Source: JALOTE01 sp031422195 (lineage in GTDB: Bacteria > Pseudomonadota > Alphaproteobacteria > Rhizobiales > Rhizobiaceae). From it: a stretch of DNA of 7,054 nucleotides. Position 1 is the first letter of the stretch; every line of letters begins with the position of its first letter. This document shows positions 6,338-7,054 of the stretch, in pieces. Made by a program: the position numbers and the translations under genes. The stretch lies in NCBI GenBank assembly GCA_031422195.1, contig JANOPZ010000055.1, positions 1 to 7,054 of the forward strand. The letters are read 5' to 3'. The notes below the pieces were generated by a model. The model was given only the letters and a program-made list of their open reading frames with translations. It was not told the origin of the DNA and made no database searches.

Positions 6338-7054
6338 TCATAACACCGCTGCAAAACGGCTGGCAGCTTGTTTAATTAGAGTCTGATCTTCACCGCCAAT
6401 GAGCAAAAACTCAAACTTTCCTTTGCTCCATCCAGCCGAACTCATGCCTTCGAGAACCCGGGTTGCGATTGGCTCGTTGATTTCTACACTATTTTGAAAA
6501 ATACATAAAACGACCGGTGTGCCTAGTTCCGAAAGATAAGCAATTTGAATAAGCGGACGCCCGTTAAATCCTAGAATTTGTGAGCGCTTATACTGAAGTT
6601 CGCCCACTGCATTCAAATCAGACAACTTTAGAGTTTTGCCTAGCGCAGCAGACACGCGTTCAAGCTCGACTTCCATAAATGCGCGATCATTTTGAAGAGT
6701 ATTGAGTGTGCCGTTGACATAAAGTGAGTGATAGGCGGCAGCTTGTGTTTGCCAACTGACTTGGCGTTGACCGATAAACCATGTTGAAGCGCCCCAGCCA
6801 GAAATGAAGAACGCTATCGCTAGTGCCGCGGCACTGGCATTGCGCCATTTCACTGCTGGCACTGCGTAAAGCTGCTCAACGGCTTTGCGGGTATATTGAG
6901 GAGCTAAAGGCAACAACGAACTGAAGGCATGTTTAACAGCATCGCGGTCAATGGAAAGCACGGCCAATTGCTGTTGAAGCTCACCATTTTTCTTTGCGTT
7001 TTCAATGTGATCTACGAGCGCTGGCGCTGCTTCATTGTCTAAATAAGATGTCAG
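6338..7054 (-). CDS. Membrane-anchored anti-sigma factor (RsiW/ChrR-type regulator of an ECF sigma factor), 5' end beyond window
   Basis: The frame is open to the right edge, giving 238 visible residues; the start codon lies outside. The first visible residues, LTSYLDNEAAP, match the N-terminal helix typical of anti-sigma domains (family pattern LSAYLDGEL...), followed by a charged helical stretch with HIENAKKNGELQQQ. One membrane segment is at about visible residues 73-95, placing the N-terminus in the cytoplasm and the C-terminal domain in the periplasm. That domain has the LSDLNAVG and RPLIQIAYLSELGTPVVLCIF stretches seen in proteobacterial transmembrane anti-sigma factors. No H-x3-C-x2-C zinc motif is visible. 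Such proteins hold an extracytoplasmic-function sigma factor inactive until a signal arrives; the partner is usually encoded immediately upstream, here outside the window. An in-frame TTG at 6967 is not the start. The family call is by pattern, without a search, and the signal sensed is unknown. Confidence 0.72.
   Translation of the reverse strand: MTSYLDNEAAPALVDHIENAKKNGELQQQLAVLSIDRDAVKHAFSSLLPLAPQYTRKAVEQLYAVPAVKWRNASAAALAIAFFISGWGASTWFIGQRQVSWQTQAAAYHSLYVNGTLNTLQNDRAFMEVELERVSAALGKTLKLSDLNAVGELQYKRSQILGFNGRPLIQIAYLSELGTPVVLCIFQNSVEINEPIATRVLEGMSSAGWSKGKFEFLLIGGEDQTLIKQAASRFAAVL

Noticed and set aside
6348..6373. Possible plus-strand terminator for tRNA-Val (GCTGC...GCAGC followed by TTGTTT)
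   Set aside because: The stem has only 5 bp with a 10-nt loop, the T tract is broken, and it lies inside the coding end of the converging gene.
6338..6967. Anti-sigma factor as a complete 209-residue gene starting at TTG 6967
   Set aside because: The same frame continues to the window edge and encodes the conserved N-terminal anti-sigma helix, so the gene is longer and its start lies outside.

Overview
This 7.05 kb window looks like the chromosome of an alphaproteobacterium. The evidence is a mitochondrion-like respiratory complex I operon with separate nuoB, nuoC and nuoD genes, and a NuoE carrying the C-terminal helix-hairpin-helix extension seen in many alphaproteobacteria. The protein sequences read like close relatives of rhizobial and related complex I subunits. 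No mobile element, CRISPR array or phage gene is visible.

Layout from high to low coordinates, the direction of transcription for most genes: (1) 6338-7054, minus strand, the 3' part of a membrane-anchored anti-sigma factor that starts beyond the right edge. (2) 6214-6289, plus strand, tRNA-Val(TAC), converging on the anti-sigma gene. (3) 6020-6213, a gap between two divergent tRNA genes, with a strong promoter for tRNA-Asp, a weaker one for tRNA-Val and several small inverted repeats. (4) 5943-6019, minus strand, tRNA-Asp(GTC). (5) 5769-5942, the leader of the nuo operon. (6) 1-5768, minus strand, nuoA-nuoB-nuoC-nuoD-[FkbM methyltransferase]-nuoE-nuoF, with nuoF running off the left edge after 323 codons.

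The nuo genes encode subunits of proton-pumping NADH:quinone oxidoreductase. NuoF (FMN, NADH) and NuoE ([2Fe-2S]) belong to the electron-input module. NuoB (cluster N2), NuoC and NuoD form the quinone-reducing connecting module. NuoA is a small membrane subunit at the junction with the membrane arm. Genes in the cluster are 5-32 nt apart or overlap by 4 nt, which indicates one transcript. nuoG to nuoN would be expected past the left edge.

The one unexpected gene is an FkbM-family SAM-dependent methyltransferase set tightly between nuoD and nuoE. Its GTG start overlaps the nuoD stop codon (GTGA), so it appears co-transcribed and translationally coupled with complex I. Its substrate cannot be read from the sequence.
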